Shown piece after piece: positions 32,473 through 41,671 of a DNA stretch of 64,000 bases. Position 1 is the first letter of the stretch. Every line of letters starts with the position of its first letter. Position numbers and translations under genes: made by a program. Below the pieces are notes generated by a model. That model made no database searches. It saw nothing but the letters and a program-made list of their open reading frames with translations, and was not told the origin of the DNA. The DNA lies in contig NZ_JBHSGI010000002.1 of assembly GCF_042654245.1 (NCBI RefSeq), positions 558,001-622,000 on the forward strand, in the 5' to 3' direction. The stretch is from Seohaeicola_A nanhaiensis (GTDB taxonomy: Bacteria > Pseudomonadota > Alphaproteobacteria > Rhodobacterales > Rhodobacteraceae).

Positions 32473-33440
32473 GACGTATCGGCAATTGGCGAAGGCGCGC
32501 GGGTCTCGCCCGGCAGACGCACCTCCATCCATTCGGGCAGGTGGCTTTCGCCCTCGCGCATCATCCTGATGTGGCGCCGAAGGATTTCCATGTAGCGGTT
32601 CGCCAGCGGCGAGGCGATACGGTCGCGCGGCCGGAAGGCCGAGAAGGTGAATTCGATGGGCGGGTCGAAGGGCACGGCCACCACATCGGGCCAGAAGTTC
32701 TGACGCACGCCCAGCGGTTCGACGATGGCCACTCCCACACCGCGCGACACCAGCGCATTGGCCTCGGCAGAGGCAAAGACCTCGATCCGCATCTTGCGAT
32801 TGATCCGGTGCTGTTCGAAGACGCCGTCAGTGATGTGCCGCATCCGCGTGTCGCGCGAGAAAGAGATGAACTCTTCGCCTTGGAGATCCCTGGGGCTCAG
32901 CCGCTTGCGACTGGCCAGGGGATGGCTCTTGTGCACGATGCAGACCGAACTGACGTGGAACAGCGGCTCGATCTTCAGGGAGGGATGCTGGAACTGGGTG
33001 ACGGAAAAGCCGATATCGACATTGGCCGTCAGAACGTCCGGCCCAACATTCGATGACATATCCATGAGGACATCTACTTCGGGGTTGGCCTTGCAGAATT
33101 CGGCCAGCGCGTCGGCGACCAGGGTCAGGCCAAGGGTCGAGCCGGTGATGATGCGCAACTCGCCTGTCCGAAAGGTGCGCAGGTCTTCCGCAAAGCGCTC
33201 CACATCGGCGAGCGAGGCAAAGAGCCGACGCACTTCGTTATAGAGCAGCCGCGCCTCGTCGGTCGGGATCAGCCGCCGCTTTTCGCGCAGGAACAGGGAC
33301 AGGTTCAGGTCGATCTCCAGCCCTGCCAGCATCTTGCTCATCGCGGGCTGGGTCACGAGCATCCTGTCGGCAGCGGCGGTGACCGTGCCGGATTCCATGA
33401 ACTGGATGAAGGCTTCCAGTTGGCGATGAGTGATGCGCAT
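32469..33440 (-). CDS. LysR-family transcriptional regulator (OccR/NocR-like)
   Basis: LTTR of 323 residues. The winged helix is RITHRQLEAFIQFMESGTVTAAADRMLVTQPAMSKMLAGLEIDLNLSLFLREKRRLIPTDEA (residues 2-64); the effector domain continues with GELRIITGSTLGLTLVADALAEFC. It resembles opine/arginine-type regulators of amino-acid use. It is on the minus strand 82 bp after the amidase gene, and its 3' end overlaps the monooxygenase gene (shared CTAG), so it could be read with the amidase operon and may regulate either side. Confidence 0.9.
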   Translation of the reverse strand: MRITHRQLEAFIQFMESGTVTAAADRMLVTQPAMSKMLAGLEIDLNLSLFLREKRRLIPTDEARLLYNEVRRLFASLADVERFAEDLRTFRTGELRIITGSTLGLTLVADALAEFCKANPEVDVLMDMSSNVGPDVLTANVDIGFSVTQFQHPSLKIEPLFHVSSVCIVHKSHPLASRKRLSPRDLQGEEFISFSRDTRMRHITDGVFEQHRINRKMRIEVFASAEANALVSRGVGVAIVEPLGVRQNFWPDVVAVPFDPPIEFTFSAFRPRDRIASPLANRYMEILRRHIRMMREGESHLPEWMEVRLPGETRAPSPIADTS

Positions 33441-33522
33441 CCGAGCGGACTCCCTGCCCTACCCTACCGGCGATGTCCTGAAAGACAACGGGAGTTCCCG
33501 GCAGATGAGCAAGATGCCTGTC

Positions 33523-34953
33523 TCAGGCGGCGGCCGGAGGCCAGCGATGCGCCCAGGGCATGATCGCCTCGAGCGCCGCCGCCACAGCAAGCAGTCGCGC
33601 CTCGCTGTGCCAGGGGCCGACGATCTGCATGCCGATGGGAATGCCTCTGGACGACATGCCGACCGGGATCGACATGGCCGGGTGCCCGCTGGCATTCTGG
33701 GGAACAGTATAGGGATACCAGGCCTCACGCAGCATACCGTGATTGACGCCATCGACGATCAGCGGCTCGTCCTGCTTCTGATCGGCGGGCAGCGAGGGTG
33801 TTGTGATCGTCGGGGTGATGTAGATATCGGCGCCGTCGAACTGACGTTCGATCTCGTGGAAGATGGCGGTCCGCGCCTTCATCGACCGAGCCAGCGATTC
33901 GTAGGTCAGGTGCGGCCCCGAGCTCAACGAAATCCTCGCGGTTCGATCAAGCTTGTCGCCATGCGTTTCCATAAGGTGGCCAAATCGCGCGAATTGATAG
34001 CCGCGCATGAAGATCAACGCGTTGTTGATATCGTAAACGGGGTTGTCGATCATGCCGACGTCCCGCGCGCCGGCATCCTTCAACTGGGCCACTGCATTCA
34101 GCACCGCGGCTTCGACCTCGGGATCGACCCATTCGTTCACGGTGCGCATCACCACCCGAATGCGCAGGCCATCCAGGGCGGATTTCGGATCCGGCAGGGT
34201 AACCGGTGTTTTGCTTCCGCCAAGCGACATGGGATCGCGTCGGTCCGGCCCTTTCATCGCATTGAAACCGAGCACGACATCCGGGACAGTCCGGGCCATG
34301 ACGCCAATCACGGTGAGCGATCCGAAAACGTCCGGAGTGGTCTCATGCGGAATCGCGCTCCACGTCGGTTTCAGCCCGACAACGCCACAGGCCGAGGCCG
34401 GGATCCGCCCCGAGCCAGCGCCATCGGAGGATATGTGGATCGGGCCGAAGCCCATCGCGGTCGCGATGCCGGTCCCACCGGACGAACCGCCGCAGCTGCG
34501 GCTCAGGTCCCAGGGGTTGCGGCTGATGCCGTTGATCGGACTGTCGGTCAGAACCTTGTGCCCGAACTCGGGGGTCGCGGATTTGGCGAAGGGGATCGCC
34601 CCGGCGCGGCGCAGGCGCGCGATGGCCTCGGCATCCGTGTCGGCGACATCACCCTGAAAGGCATAGGATGCCATCTCGATGGGCAGGCCTTTCACCTTGA
34701 GCAGGTCTTTCGCCGTGACCGGGATGCCGTGCAGTTCGCCCGGCGCCTGGCCCTCGGCAAGCGCCTTGTCCAGCGCCTCGGCCTGCGCCATGGCCGCGTC
34801 CGGATCGACGTGGACAATGCCATTCGTCTGGCTGTCCAGCCGCTCGATCCTGTCGAGCACAGCGCGCATGAGCGTGGCGGACTTGACCTCGCCGCTTTTC
34901 AGACGAGGCAGAAGATCGGTCGCGGACATGCGGCACAGGTCGTCGTCGGTCAT
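33523..34953 (-). CDS. Amidase (amidase-signature family)
   Basis: Amide-bond hydrolase of 476 residues. The Ser-cisSer-Lys triad is visible: Lys in PVTAKDLLKVKG (about residue 81), the glycine/serine-rich loop SCGGSSGGTGIATAMGFGPIHISSDGAGSGRIPASACGVVGLKPT carrying both serines. The C-terminal GHPAMSIPVGMSSRGIPIGMQIVGPWHSEARLLAVAAALEA is standard. The ATG at 34953 has AAAGGAAA upstream. It is the third gene of a minus-strand operon with an AMP-forming ligase and an amidohydrolase-2 protein. Substrate not predictable. Confidence 0.92.
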   Translation of the reverse strand: MTDDDLCRMSATDLLPRLKSGEVKSATLMRAVLDRIERLDSQTNGIVHVDPDAAMAQAEALDKALAEGQAPGELHGIPVTAKDLLKVKGLPIEMASYAFQGDVADTDAEAIARLRRAGAIPFAKSATPEFGHKVLTDSPINGISRNPWDLSRSCGGSSGGTGIATAMGFGPIHISSDGAGSGRIPASACGVVGLKPTWSAIPHETTPDVFGSLTVIGVMARTVPDVVLGFNAMKGPDRRDPMSLGGSKTPVTLPDPKSALDGLRIRVVMRTVNEWVDPEVEAAVLNAVAQLKDAGARDVGMIDNPVYDINNALIFMRGYQFARFGHLMETHGDKLDRTARISLSSGPHLTYESLARSMKARTAIFHEIERQFDGADIYITPTITTPSLPADQKQDEPLIVDGVNHGMLREAWYPYTVPQNASGHPAMSIPVGMSSRGIPIGMQIVGPWHSEARLLAVAAALEAIMPWAHRWPPAAA

Positions 34954-35010
34954 GCTCTGGTTTCCTTTCCGGTGGCCATGGTGGCGCGCGTCTGCGCGAA
35001 TGTCTGCCCT

Positions 35011-35859
35011 TCACAGGCGCAGGAACGATCTGGCGTTGCCACCAAGCCAGCGGTCGGCGACATCCTCTTCGATCGGCAGGGCGCGGATTTCCTCGATGGT
35101 GCGCCTCATCGGCAGCATTGGCCAGGCGGTGCCGGCGATCATGCGATCCTTCAGGATCGTGCGGCCGTATTGCAGCAGCGGCCCATATCCCGAATTCTCG
35201 ACGCCAAGCAGCTTGGGACGCATCGCGACAAGCCCGATGGACAGGTTGGGATGACGCCAGGCCACGGCGAGAAGTTCCTCGACCCAAGGCCATCCGGGCG
35301 GCGAGGCGCAGATGCGCAGTTCGGGGAAATCGCAGAGCACCTTGTCCAGCAACATCGGCCGCCCGAATTCGGGATTTGACCGGAGCGAGAAATTCACCCC
35401 GACATGGAGGTTGACCGGAATATCGAGCTCGATGCATTTGGCATAGACCGGATACATGCGGCGGTCGTCGATCGCGAGACGGTTCTCGAAGCACTGCAGG
35501 TTCAGGCCCTTCAGGCCCAGCTCGGTGACAGCGTGTTCCAATTCACGCAGGGCGGTCATGCCCTTGTTCGGATCGACGCCTGCAAACCCGATGAAGCGGC
35601 CCGGATAGGCCCGCACAACATCGGCGACAGCTTCGTTTGTCACCCGTCCGCCGAACGTCGTCTCGACATCGCGGGCCTTGATCACGGTCAGTCCGATTCC
35701 GGCCTCGTCCACGACGGCGAACCACTGGTCGAGGGTCAGTTCTCCCCGCTCGGCTGCCTTCTCTGCCGTCGCATAGACGCGGCGATAGTTGGCCAGGTGA
35801 CTGCCATCCGGCAGCGAGAGTTCGGGAATCGGCGGCGTGGCGCCATAGTCGATGATCAT
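35011..35859 (-). CDS. Amidohydrolase-2 family (ACMSD/PDC-hydrolase-like) with degenerate metal site
   Basis: TIM-barrel protein of 282 residues of the amidohydrolase 2 superfamily. The framework is recognisable: ADVVRAYPGRFIGFAGVDPNKGM, ELGLKGLNLQCFENRLAIDDRRMYPVYAKCIELDIPVNLHVG, the PGWPWVEELLAVAWRHPNLSIGL segment and the C-terminal RWLGGNARSFLRL. But the usual metal ligands are mostly gone: the N-terminal HxH is replaced by DYGATPP, the His of HGGWPW is replaced (SPPGWPW), and the Asp of GSDYP is missing (GTAWPML). Only the NLHVG histidine remains. It may be metal-free, non-catalytic or have a changed chemistry. It sits 9 bp after the AMP-ligase gene. Confidence 0.8.
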   Translation of the reverse strand: MIIDYGATPPIPELSLPDGSHLANYRRVYATAEKAAERGELTLDQWFAVVDEAGIGLTVIKARDVETTFGGRVTNEAVADVVRAYPGRFIGFAGVDPNKGMTALRELEHAVTELGLKGLNLQCFENRLAIDDRRMYPVYAKCIELDIPVNLHVGVNFSLRSNPEFGRPMLLDKVLCDFPELRICASPPGWPWVEELLAVAWRHPNLSIGLVAMRPKLLGVENSGYGPLLQYGRTILKDRMIAGTAWPMLPMRRTIEEIRALPIEEDVADRWLGGNARSFLRL

Positions 35860-35868
35860 GTGAAATTC

Positions 35869-37470
35869 CTACCGCCAGACCCGATCGACCCGGTCGAACG
35901 CGCCCTGGCGCTGATCGACGCGGTTTCTGGTCAACTCTGTTTTCGCCACCTTGAAGGATGGCGTTCTGGGCATATCGTCGATGAATTCGAAATATCGGGG
36001 CACCTTGAACGCGGCGAGACGCTTCTCGGCGTAGGCAACGATCTGCCCGACAAGGGCCTCGTCGCCGCGATGGCCGGCTTGAAGCTTGACGAAGGCCTTG
36101 ACCTCCTCGCCGCGCAAGTCGTCGGGAACCGGGACCAGCGCAACTTCTTCGATCTGATCCATGTCCCGAAGCACCCCTTCGACCTCGCGGCAGGCGATGT
36201 TTTCGCCCGAGCGCCGGATCATGTCCTTCTTGCGCCCGACGATATAGTGAAAGCCACGCTCGTCCTTGCGGAACAGGTCGCCGGTGTGAAACCAACCGTC
36301 GATCAGGGCCTTGGCGGTCGCTTCGGGTTTTCCGAAGTAGCCCTCAAAGATTCCTGCTCCGCGCACCAGCAGCTCGCCGGTCTCGCCCGGCGCCAACTCC
36401 TTTCCCGCGTCGTCCACCACCTTGGTCTCGCGGAACGGTGCCGCAATTCCGCAACTGCCCGAGCCGTTCATGTCTTCGGCTTCCAGGGGCATGTACATGC
36501 CCGAACCAATCTCGGTCATGCCAAAAGCCTCTCGGGCGCGGAACCCGTATCTCGCTTCGATCTCGCGGTGCGCCGAGGCGCGAATGCCGTAGATATTGGC
36601 CCGCCTGACCACGTTGCTTGCATCATGAGGCGCCGATGGCTGTTTGCTGGCCGCCTCGGGAAAGAGGCAGAATTCGATCCTGTGGTCGGCAAGCCATTTC
36701 GAGAAGCGGGTCGCGCTCTGCTTGCGTCCGACGACAAGTGTTCCCCGCTGATAGAGCGTCATCATCAGCAGCCACTGGGGGTCCATGTAGCTGAAGGGTG
36801 TGGTGGCCAGGATCCGCCGGAACCGCAGGCCATCGCGCCAGGCATTCACCAAACCGGCAGTCAGCCAATAGCGATGGGTGAGCAGACATCCCTTTGGCAG
36901 TCCCGTGGTACCGGACGTGTATTGCACGTTGACTAGCGTGTCGTGATCAAGCACGGGGTCCGGGCAGTCCCCGGGGCGGGCACGTTCCAGCCGTCTGTCC
37001 CACTCGGGTGTGCCGACGATGATCACTTTGACGTCGAGGTCTCCGGCTTCGAGAATAGCCGCCAGTTCTTCATGGATCAGGAGAAGGCGCGCGCCCGAAT
37101 CCTGGATGGCATAGGCGAGCTCTCGGGCCGAAGACCGTGTGTTGACGGGCACCATGACCGCCCCGATCCGCGCCAGACCCAGCCAGGCCAGCGGCATTGC
37201 AGGCACGTTCGGCAGCATCACCGCCACACGATCACCACGCCAGATACCCTCGCCGGCCAGCAGTGCGCCCATACGCCGGCTGTCCCGGTTCACCTCGGCA
37301 TAGGTCGCCGACATGCCCTCGTCGAAAAACTCCCAGAGCGTTTGGTCCGGACAATCCTGTGCGGCGGCCTCAAGCAAGCCGGGAATGCTGGCGGGCAGAG
37401 GGGCGGCTTCGATAGTGGCGCGTCGTTCATCAGGGGTTTGATCCGGGGTGGTCAGAGGGACGGGCGTCAT
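35869..37470 (-). CDS. AMP-forming acyl-CoA synthetase (CaiC-like)
   Basis: Adenylate-forming acid:CoA ligase of 533 residues. Motifs in order: VQYTSGTTGLPKGCLLTH (A3), AREAFGMTEIGSGM (A5), WFHTGDLF (A7), GRKKDMIRRSGENIACREVEGVL (A8) and PRTPSFKVAKTEL with the catalytic Lys (A10). The size and N-terminal domain resemble carnitine-CoA ligase CaiC. First gene of a three- or four-gene minus-strand operon with the amidohydrolase-2 protein, the amidase and perhaps the LysR. It is divergent from the polyamine-type ABC importer, sharing a 261-bp regulatory region. Confidence 0.92.
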   Translation of the reverse strand: MTPVPLTTPDQTPDERRATIEAAPLPASIPGLLEAAAQDCPDQTLWEFFDEGMSATYAEVNRDSRRMGALLAGEGIWRGDRVAVMLPNVPAMPLAWLGLARIGAVMVPVNTRSSARELAYAIQDSGARLLLIHEELAAILEAGDLDVKVIIVGTPEWDRRLERARPGDCPDPVLDHDTLVNVQYTSGTTGLPKGCLLTHRYWLTAGLVNAWRDGLRFRRILATTPFSYMDPQWLLMMTLYQRGTLVVGRKQSATRFSKWLADHRIEFCLFPEAASKQPSAPHDASNVVRRANIYGIRASAHREIEARYGFRAREAFGMTEIGSGMYMPLEAEDMNGSGSCGIAAPFRETKVVDDAGKELAPGETGELLVRGAGIFEGYFGKPEATAKALIDGWFHTGDLFRKDERGFHYIVGRKKDMIRRSGENIACREVEGVLRDMDQIEEVALVPVPDDLRGEEVKAFVKLQAGHRGDEALVGQIVAYAEKRLAAFKVPRYFEFIDDMPRTPSFKVAKTELTRNRVDQRQGAFDRVDRVWR

Positions 37471-37731
37471 AAAGAATTCGGTCCTGCAGTTTGTTTTTTG
37501 GGCGTGGTTCGCACCCTGTCCAGGCTACCTAGACAGCCCTGCATCCCCGCCGCAAATCGCGAATGAACTGTAAATTATTACAAAAAGTTATGTTTCTGTC
37601 GGCGGGAAAAATCTCTTAGTTTCATGCAATTGCACGAAACCGTTTCCGAGCGGAAGTTCATGAGATTTCGGCATGATATTCGCGGTACTTGATATTTGAC
37701 TCGGCCCCCCGGTCTGGCCGCATGCTGGCTT
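37471..37731. promoter_or_regulatory. Divergent promoter region, AT-rich, with quasi-palindrome
   Basis: This 261-bp region between the CaiC-like ligase and the ABC ATPase is AT-richer than its flanks. At 37620-37639 is TTTCATGCAATTGCACGAAA, a 20-bp palindrome with a single mismatched pair. That size and symmetry fit an operator for a dimeric HTH regulator (LacI, XRE or GntR type). Which protein binds is unknown; no local regulator gene adjoins it. Confidence 0.5.
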
Positions 37732-38889
37732 ATGTCCCAGGACCATACAGCCCATGTCGCCCAAGAGGACCGGAGCCACCGTTTGCCCAAGTCAGAGCCA
37801 TCCGCCCAGCCGATCCTGCAGATCGAGAAGGTCACCAAAGAGTTTGGTGGCGCAAAGGCCGTGGAAGACGTGAGCCTGGAGGTCGCCGAAGGGGAGTTCG
37901 TCACGCTTCTCGGGCCATCGGGATGCGGGAAGTCGACCCTGTTGCGGATGATGGCCGGTTTCGAGACCCCGACATCGGGGCGGATCCTGATGCGCGGCAA
38001 GGACATGTCACGACAGCCCGCATACGACCGCGAGATCGGGCTGGTGTTCCAGAACCTGGCGCTGTTTCCGCACATGAACGTCTACGACAACGTCGCCTTC
38101 GGATTGCGCGCGCGCCGCCGGACCGACGGGCTCGACAGGAAGGTCCGCGACATGCTGGCGCTCGTCGGGCTTGAGGGGTTCGAAAAGCGCAGGACCGGAG
38201 AGATTTCCGGCGGCCAGCGGCAGCGCGTGGCTCTGGCGCGTTCGCTGGTGACATCGCCGGATGTGCTGTTGCTGGATGAGCCGCTTTCGGCCCTGGACCT
38301 GAAACTGCGTCGCCAGCTCCAGGTTGAACTGAAACGCATCCAGAAGGAAACCGGCATCACCTTCATTTTCGTCACGCACGATCAGGAAGAGGCCCTGTCG
38401 ATGTCGGACCGGATCGCCGTCATGTGTGCAGGCCAGGTCGAACAGTTCGGTTCCGCGGTCGAGACGTATCATCATCCCCGGACCCGCTTCGTCGCGCAGT
38501 TCGTCGGCGAGACGAACCTCCTTGTGGCAAGCGTGACGGGTCGCCGTGCGGACGGGGCGGATCTGCGGCTGGAGGGGGTCGAGCGCACGATCCCGGTTCA
38601 CTTCGCGCCGGACATGGCTGTCGCACCCGGAGATCGCGTGGCGATCTCCATACGGCCGGAATATCTGACCATCGGCGAACCCCAGGAGCAACCCGTGCAG
38701 GCCACAGTGCGCTCTCACAGTTTTTCGGGCGCGACCGTGACCTATGCGCTGGACAGCGCGATCGGCCGGCTTCTCGCTCAGGTGCCGTTCCAGCCCGGGC
38801 AGGGCCATCCCCGCCCATCGGGCGCCCATGTGTCAGTGGGATGGGCCAGTTCAGACGTAACCGTGATCCCGGAGCAACCGGGTCAGTAA
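37732..38889 (+). CDS. Polyamine-type ABC transporter ATPase (PotA/PotG-like)
   Basis: Nucleotide-binding subunit of 385 residues. Walker A GPSGCGKST, Q-loop VFQNLALFPHMNVYDNVAFGL, signature SGGQRQRVALARSL, Walker B VLLLDEPLSALD and switch VTHDQEEALSMSDRIAVM are all intact; the last 110 residues form the TOBE regulatory domain (VAISIRPEYLTIGEP). The ATG at 37732 lacks a good ribosome site, so a downstream start cannot be excluded, but homology begins only near ILQIEKVTKEFGG. First gene of a five-gene operon. Confidence 0.92.
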   Translation: MSQDHTAHVAQEDRSHRLPKSEPSAQPILQIEKVTKEFGGAKAVEDVSLEVAEGEFVTLLGPSGCGKSTLLRMMAGFETPTSGRILMRGKDMSRQPAYDREIGLVFQNLALFPHMNVYDNVAFGLRARRRTDGLDRKVRDMLALVGLEGFEKRRTGEISGGQRQRVALARSLVTSPDVLLLDEPLSALDLKLRRQLQVELKRIQKETGITFIFVTHDQEEALSMSDRIAVMCAGQVEQFGSAVETYHHPRTRFVAQFVGETNLLVASVTGRRADGADLRLEGVERTIPVHFAPDMAVAPGDRVAISIRPEYLTIGEPQEQPVQATVRSHSFSGATVTYALDSAIGRLLAQVPFQPGQGHPRPSGAHVSVGWASSDVTVIPEQPGQ

Positions 38890-38910
38890 ATCCGACATGG
38901 AGGACTACTC

Positions 38911-39969
38911 ATGACACTTTCCAGACGTCAGACCCTTGCCGGCGTTCTTGGCTCGGCCGCCACGCTTGCCCTGCCCTCGCGCCTTATGGCCGGCACCGGC
39001 CCAATTCTGCACGCATCCTGGGGCGGCGGCGTCGGCGACACCTGGACCAAGGCATTTGCCGATCCCTATAGCGCCGAGACGGGCACCGACGTGCGGATTG
39101 TCGAACTGCCCAACCCCGAAGCGCAGTTTCGCGCGCAGGCAGGCAACCCGCAGTATCACACGGGCATCGGGACCTTCGTGCAGGGCGTGAACCTGATGCG
39201 GGATAACATGCTGGAGACCTTCGACATCGAGGAACTTCCGGCGATGAAGAACATCGACGAGAAGTTCTGGCTGAAAACGGAGGACGGTCGATTGGCCGGC
39301 GTCACCCCTTATTTCGCCTATTACGGGATCGCTGTGAACACCAACGAGGCCTCGGTCGACGATTTCAAGAGCTGGAAATCCTTGGCCGATCCGAAGTGGA
39401 ACGGCCGCCTGGGCATGACCCGGCCGATCTATCTGTCGACCTATGACCTGACGATCCTGGCCAAAGCCGCTGGCGGCGACGAATACAATACGGCCGGCGG
39501 CATGGACCTGCTGAAGGGGATGGCGAAGAACGTGTTGAACGTATCCAATTCGCTCGCCCAGCAAAACACCATGCTGGAGCGCGGCGAAGTTGCCGCGATG
39601 CCGTTCTATTCGGTCCGTGTCTGGTCGCTGAACGAAGCAGGCGTCGATTACGTCAAGATCGTGATTCCGGAAGAGGGAGCCCTTCTCCTTCCCTATGCGA
39701 TCTTCGCCCCAAAAGGCGTGAACGACCGGGAGATGGTGGCGAAGTGGCTGAACTACATCGCCTCTGCCACGCCGCAAGAGCGGGGAATGGCGATATCGGG
39801 CTATATTCCGGCCAACGATCAGGCCGAGGCGACCGACGACATCCGATCCAAGCTTGGCATGGGATATCGCGAACTGCGCGCGAAGCTCTATCAGCCTGAC
39901 TGGGGATATATCGCCGAGCACCAGAAGGACACGGTGGCCGCGATCGACCAGATGCTCGCCGCACTCTGA
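38911..39969 (+). CDS. Polyamine-type ABC transporter substrate-binding protein (PotD/PotF-like)
   Basis: Periplasmic receptor of 352 residues with a Tat-like signal (SRRQTLAGVLGSAATLALPSRLMAG). The fold segments ILHASWGGGVGDTWTKAFADPYSAETGTDVRIVELP, LAGVTPYFAYYGIAVNTNEAS and ILLLPYAIFAPKGVND-like stretches fit the group 1/PotD receptors. The usual acidic residues that bind polyamine amines are not obvious, so the ligand might be another cationic or amino compound. GGAGG lies before the ATG. A G/C hairpin follows the gene. Confidence 0.88.
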   Translation: MTLSRRQTLAGVLGSAATLALPSRLMAGTGPILHASWGGGVGDTWTKAFADPYSAETGTDVRIVELPNPEAQFRAQAGNPQYHTGIGTFVQGVNLMRDNMLETFDIEELPAMKNIDEKFWLKTEDGRLAGVTPYFAYYGIAVNTNEASVDDFKSWKSLADPKWNGRLGMTRPIYLSTYDLTILAKAAGGDEYNTAGGMDLLKGMAKNVLNVSNSLAQQNTMLERGEVAAMPFYSVRVWSLNEAGVDYVKIVIPEEGALLLPYAIFAPKGVNDREMVAKWLNYIASATPQERGMAISGYIPANDQAEATDDIRSKLGMGYRELRAKLYQPDWGYIAEHQKDTVAAIDQMLAAL

Positions 39970-40005
39970 CACTCCCCCGCGGCCCGCACTCCCGGGTCGC
40001 CAACT

Positions 40006-40033
40006 CCCGCCGGTGTCAGACGAGACCGGCGGG
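40006..40033 (+). other. Intraoperon hairpin after the substrate-binding protein gene
   Basis: CCCGCCGGT and ACCGGCGGG form a perfect nine-pair stem around a ten-base loop in the 89-bp gap between receptor and permease genes. It lacks a proper T-run. Likely a 3'-stabilising or attenuating structure setting receptor over permease, as at 27990 and 53071. Confidence 0.6.
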
Positions 40034-40058
40034 GCCTTCTACGCATCGGAGCTGCCCT

Positions 40059-40898
40059 GTGCCACGATCTCTTCGTATCGCCTTGCTGCTGTTGCCCTCG
40101 GCACTTCTTATGGGTGTCTTTCTGGTCGGGCTCTTCAGGCTGATCGGGTCATCGCTCACCATCGACGGACACTTCGATCTTTCGATCTACGAGGCAATCT
40201 TCAGCCGGGCCGACTATGTCGCCATGCTGGGTCGAACGGTGCGCATCGCCGTGATGACCACGCTGTTCTGCCTGCTGCTCGGGTTTCCCACCGCCTGTTT
40301 CGTGGCCCGCTATCAGGGCAACCGGAACGTCCTGCTGTTGTTGGTCATCTTCCCCTGGCTCGTTTCCATCGTGGTGCGCAGTTACGGATGGGTCGTGATC
40401 CTGGGGCCGCGCGGGCTTATCAACGGGCTGCTTTCCTGGGGCGGGATGACCGGCCGTCCGCTCAAGCTGATGTATAACGATTTCGGCGTCATCCTGGGAC
40501 TGGTGCACGTCCTCCTGCCCTTCATGATCATCGCGATCCTCTCTGTTCTGATGCAGATTCCGCGCAACCTTGAGGAGGCCTCGGCGAGTCTGGGCGGACG
40601 GCCCGCCTTCAGTTTCCGCACCGTGCTTTTGCCCCTTTCCCTGCCCGGCGTGCTGACCGGAGTAACCCTCGTCTATCTGATGTCCACCGGGGCCATTGTC
40701 ACGCCGCTCCTGCTTGGCGGGCTGGGCGACACGATGCTGGGCACGGAGATCTTTCAAGAAGTGATGCATTTCTTCGACTACCCCAAGGCCGCCGCGCTGG
40801 CGACGGTTCTGCTGGTGACGGCCTTGGCGGTCGTGCTGCCGATCCAGATGATCGAGCGCTGGCTCTCCCGGCGCCTGTCTGGCGGGAGCGCCCCATGA
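40059..40898 (+). CDS. Polyamine-type ABC transporter permease 1 (PotB-like)
   Basis: Inner-membrane permease of 279 residues, six hydrophobic segments. The N-terminal helix LRIALLLLPSALLMGVFLVGLFRLIGSSL, the core FLLLGFPTACFVARY-type region and the EAA loop EEASASLGGRPAFSFRTVLLPLSLPGVLTGVTLVYLMSTGAIVTPLLLGG are typical of PotB/PotH. The start is a GTG with GGAG upstream. It overlaps permease 2 by four bases. Confidence 0.92.
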   Translation: MPRSLRIALLLLPSALLMGVFLVGLFRLIGSSLTIDGHFDLSIYEAIFSRADYVAMLGRTVRIAVMTTLFCLLLGFPTACFVARYQGNRNVLLLLVIFPWLVSIVVRSYGWVVILGPRGLINGLLSWGGMTGRPLKLMYNDFGVILGLVHVLLPFMIIAILSVLMQIPRNLEEASASLGGRPAFSFRTVLLPLSLPGVLTGVTLVYLMSTGAIVTPLLLGGLGDTMLGTEIFQEVMHFFDYPKAAALATVLLVTALAVVLPIQMIERWLSRRLSGGSAP

Positions 40899-41671
40899 TC
40901 ACCCGAATTATCGCCATCGCCGTTCTGCTGTTCCTGCCGCTGCCGATCGTCATTGTGGTGCTGTCATCCTTCACGTCAGCGGGGTATCTTTCATTCCCGA
41001 TCAAGGGCCTTTCTCTGCGCTGGTATGCCGAGTTCCTCGGCTCGGCCGACTGGCTCAAGGTGCTGGGCACCTCGGCGCTTCTTGCCCTTATCGGCGCCAC
41101 GGTCAGCACGGCCGCGTCCTTCGCCGCCGCCTGGGCCGTGGTGCGACACAGGATGCGGTTTGGTACGACCTACGAAACCATCCTCCTGACCCCGCTGATC
41201 TTTCCGCATGCCGCCATCGGGGTGATCATGATCATGACTCTCTCGGGCCTGGGGTGGCTGGGCACGTTTTCAGGGCTCGTGCTGGTGCATTGCATTCTCA
41301 CGATTCCCTACGCCTATCGCCCGGTCGTCGCCGCGCTGCGCAAGGCGGACCCGGCGCTCGAGGAAGCGGCGGCAAGCCTCGGGGCGCGGCCATGGCGGAC
41401 CTTCTGGCAAGTGTCGCTGCCAGCGGTTCGGCCAGGGCTCGTGACCGCGTTGCTGTTCAGTTTCATCATCTCCTTCGATGAGGTGACGGTGACGCTGTTC
41501 CTGGTCGGCCCCTTCGTCATGACCCTGCCCGTACAGGTGTTTTCGGAAGTGCTGGAAAGCGCCAGCCCGATCATCGCCGCGGTATCGGCGGCGCTCGTTC
41601 TCTTTACCTCACTGATGGTCTTCGTCCTGGACAGGGTCATCGGGATACAGTTCTTTGTGGACCGAGACTGA
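40895..41671 (+). CDS. Polyamine-type ABC transporter permease 2 (PotC-like)
   Basis: Second permease, 258 residues. PotC/PotI-type features are the N-terminal LFLPLPIVIVVLSSFTSAGYLSFPIKGLSLRWYAEFL and the EAA loop LEEAAASLGARPWRTFWQVSLPAVRPGLVTALLFSFIISFDEVTVTLFL. Start overlaps permease 1; its stop overlaps the start of the oxidase by one base, which places the oxidase in the same translational unit. Confidence 0.93.
   Translation: MITRIIAIAVLLFLPLPIVIVVLSSFTSAGYLSFPIKGLSLRWYAEFLGSADWLKVLGTSALLALIGATVSTAASFAAAWAVVRHRMRFGTTYETILLTPLIFPHAAIGVIMIMTLSGLGWLGTFSGLVLVHCILTIPYAYRPVVAALRKADPALEEAAASLGARPWRTFWQVSLPAVRPGLVTALLFSFIISFDEVTVTLFLVGPFVMTLPVQVFSEVLESASPIIAAVSAALVLFTSLMVFVLDRVIGIQFFVDRD

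Noticed and set aside
33430..35379. Plus-strand open frame of about 650 codons opposite amidase and amidohydrolase
   Set aside because: Antisense shadow of recognised genes, no domain.
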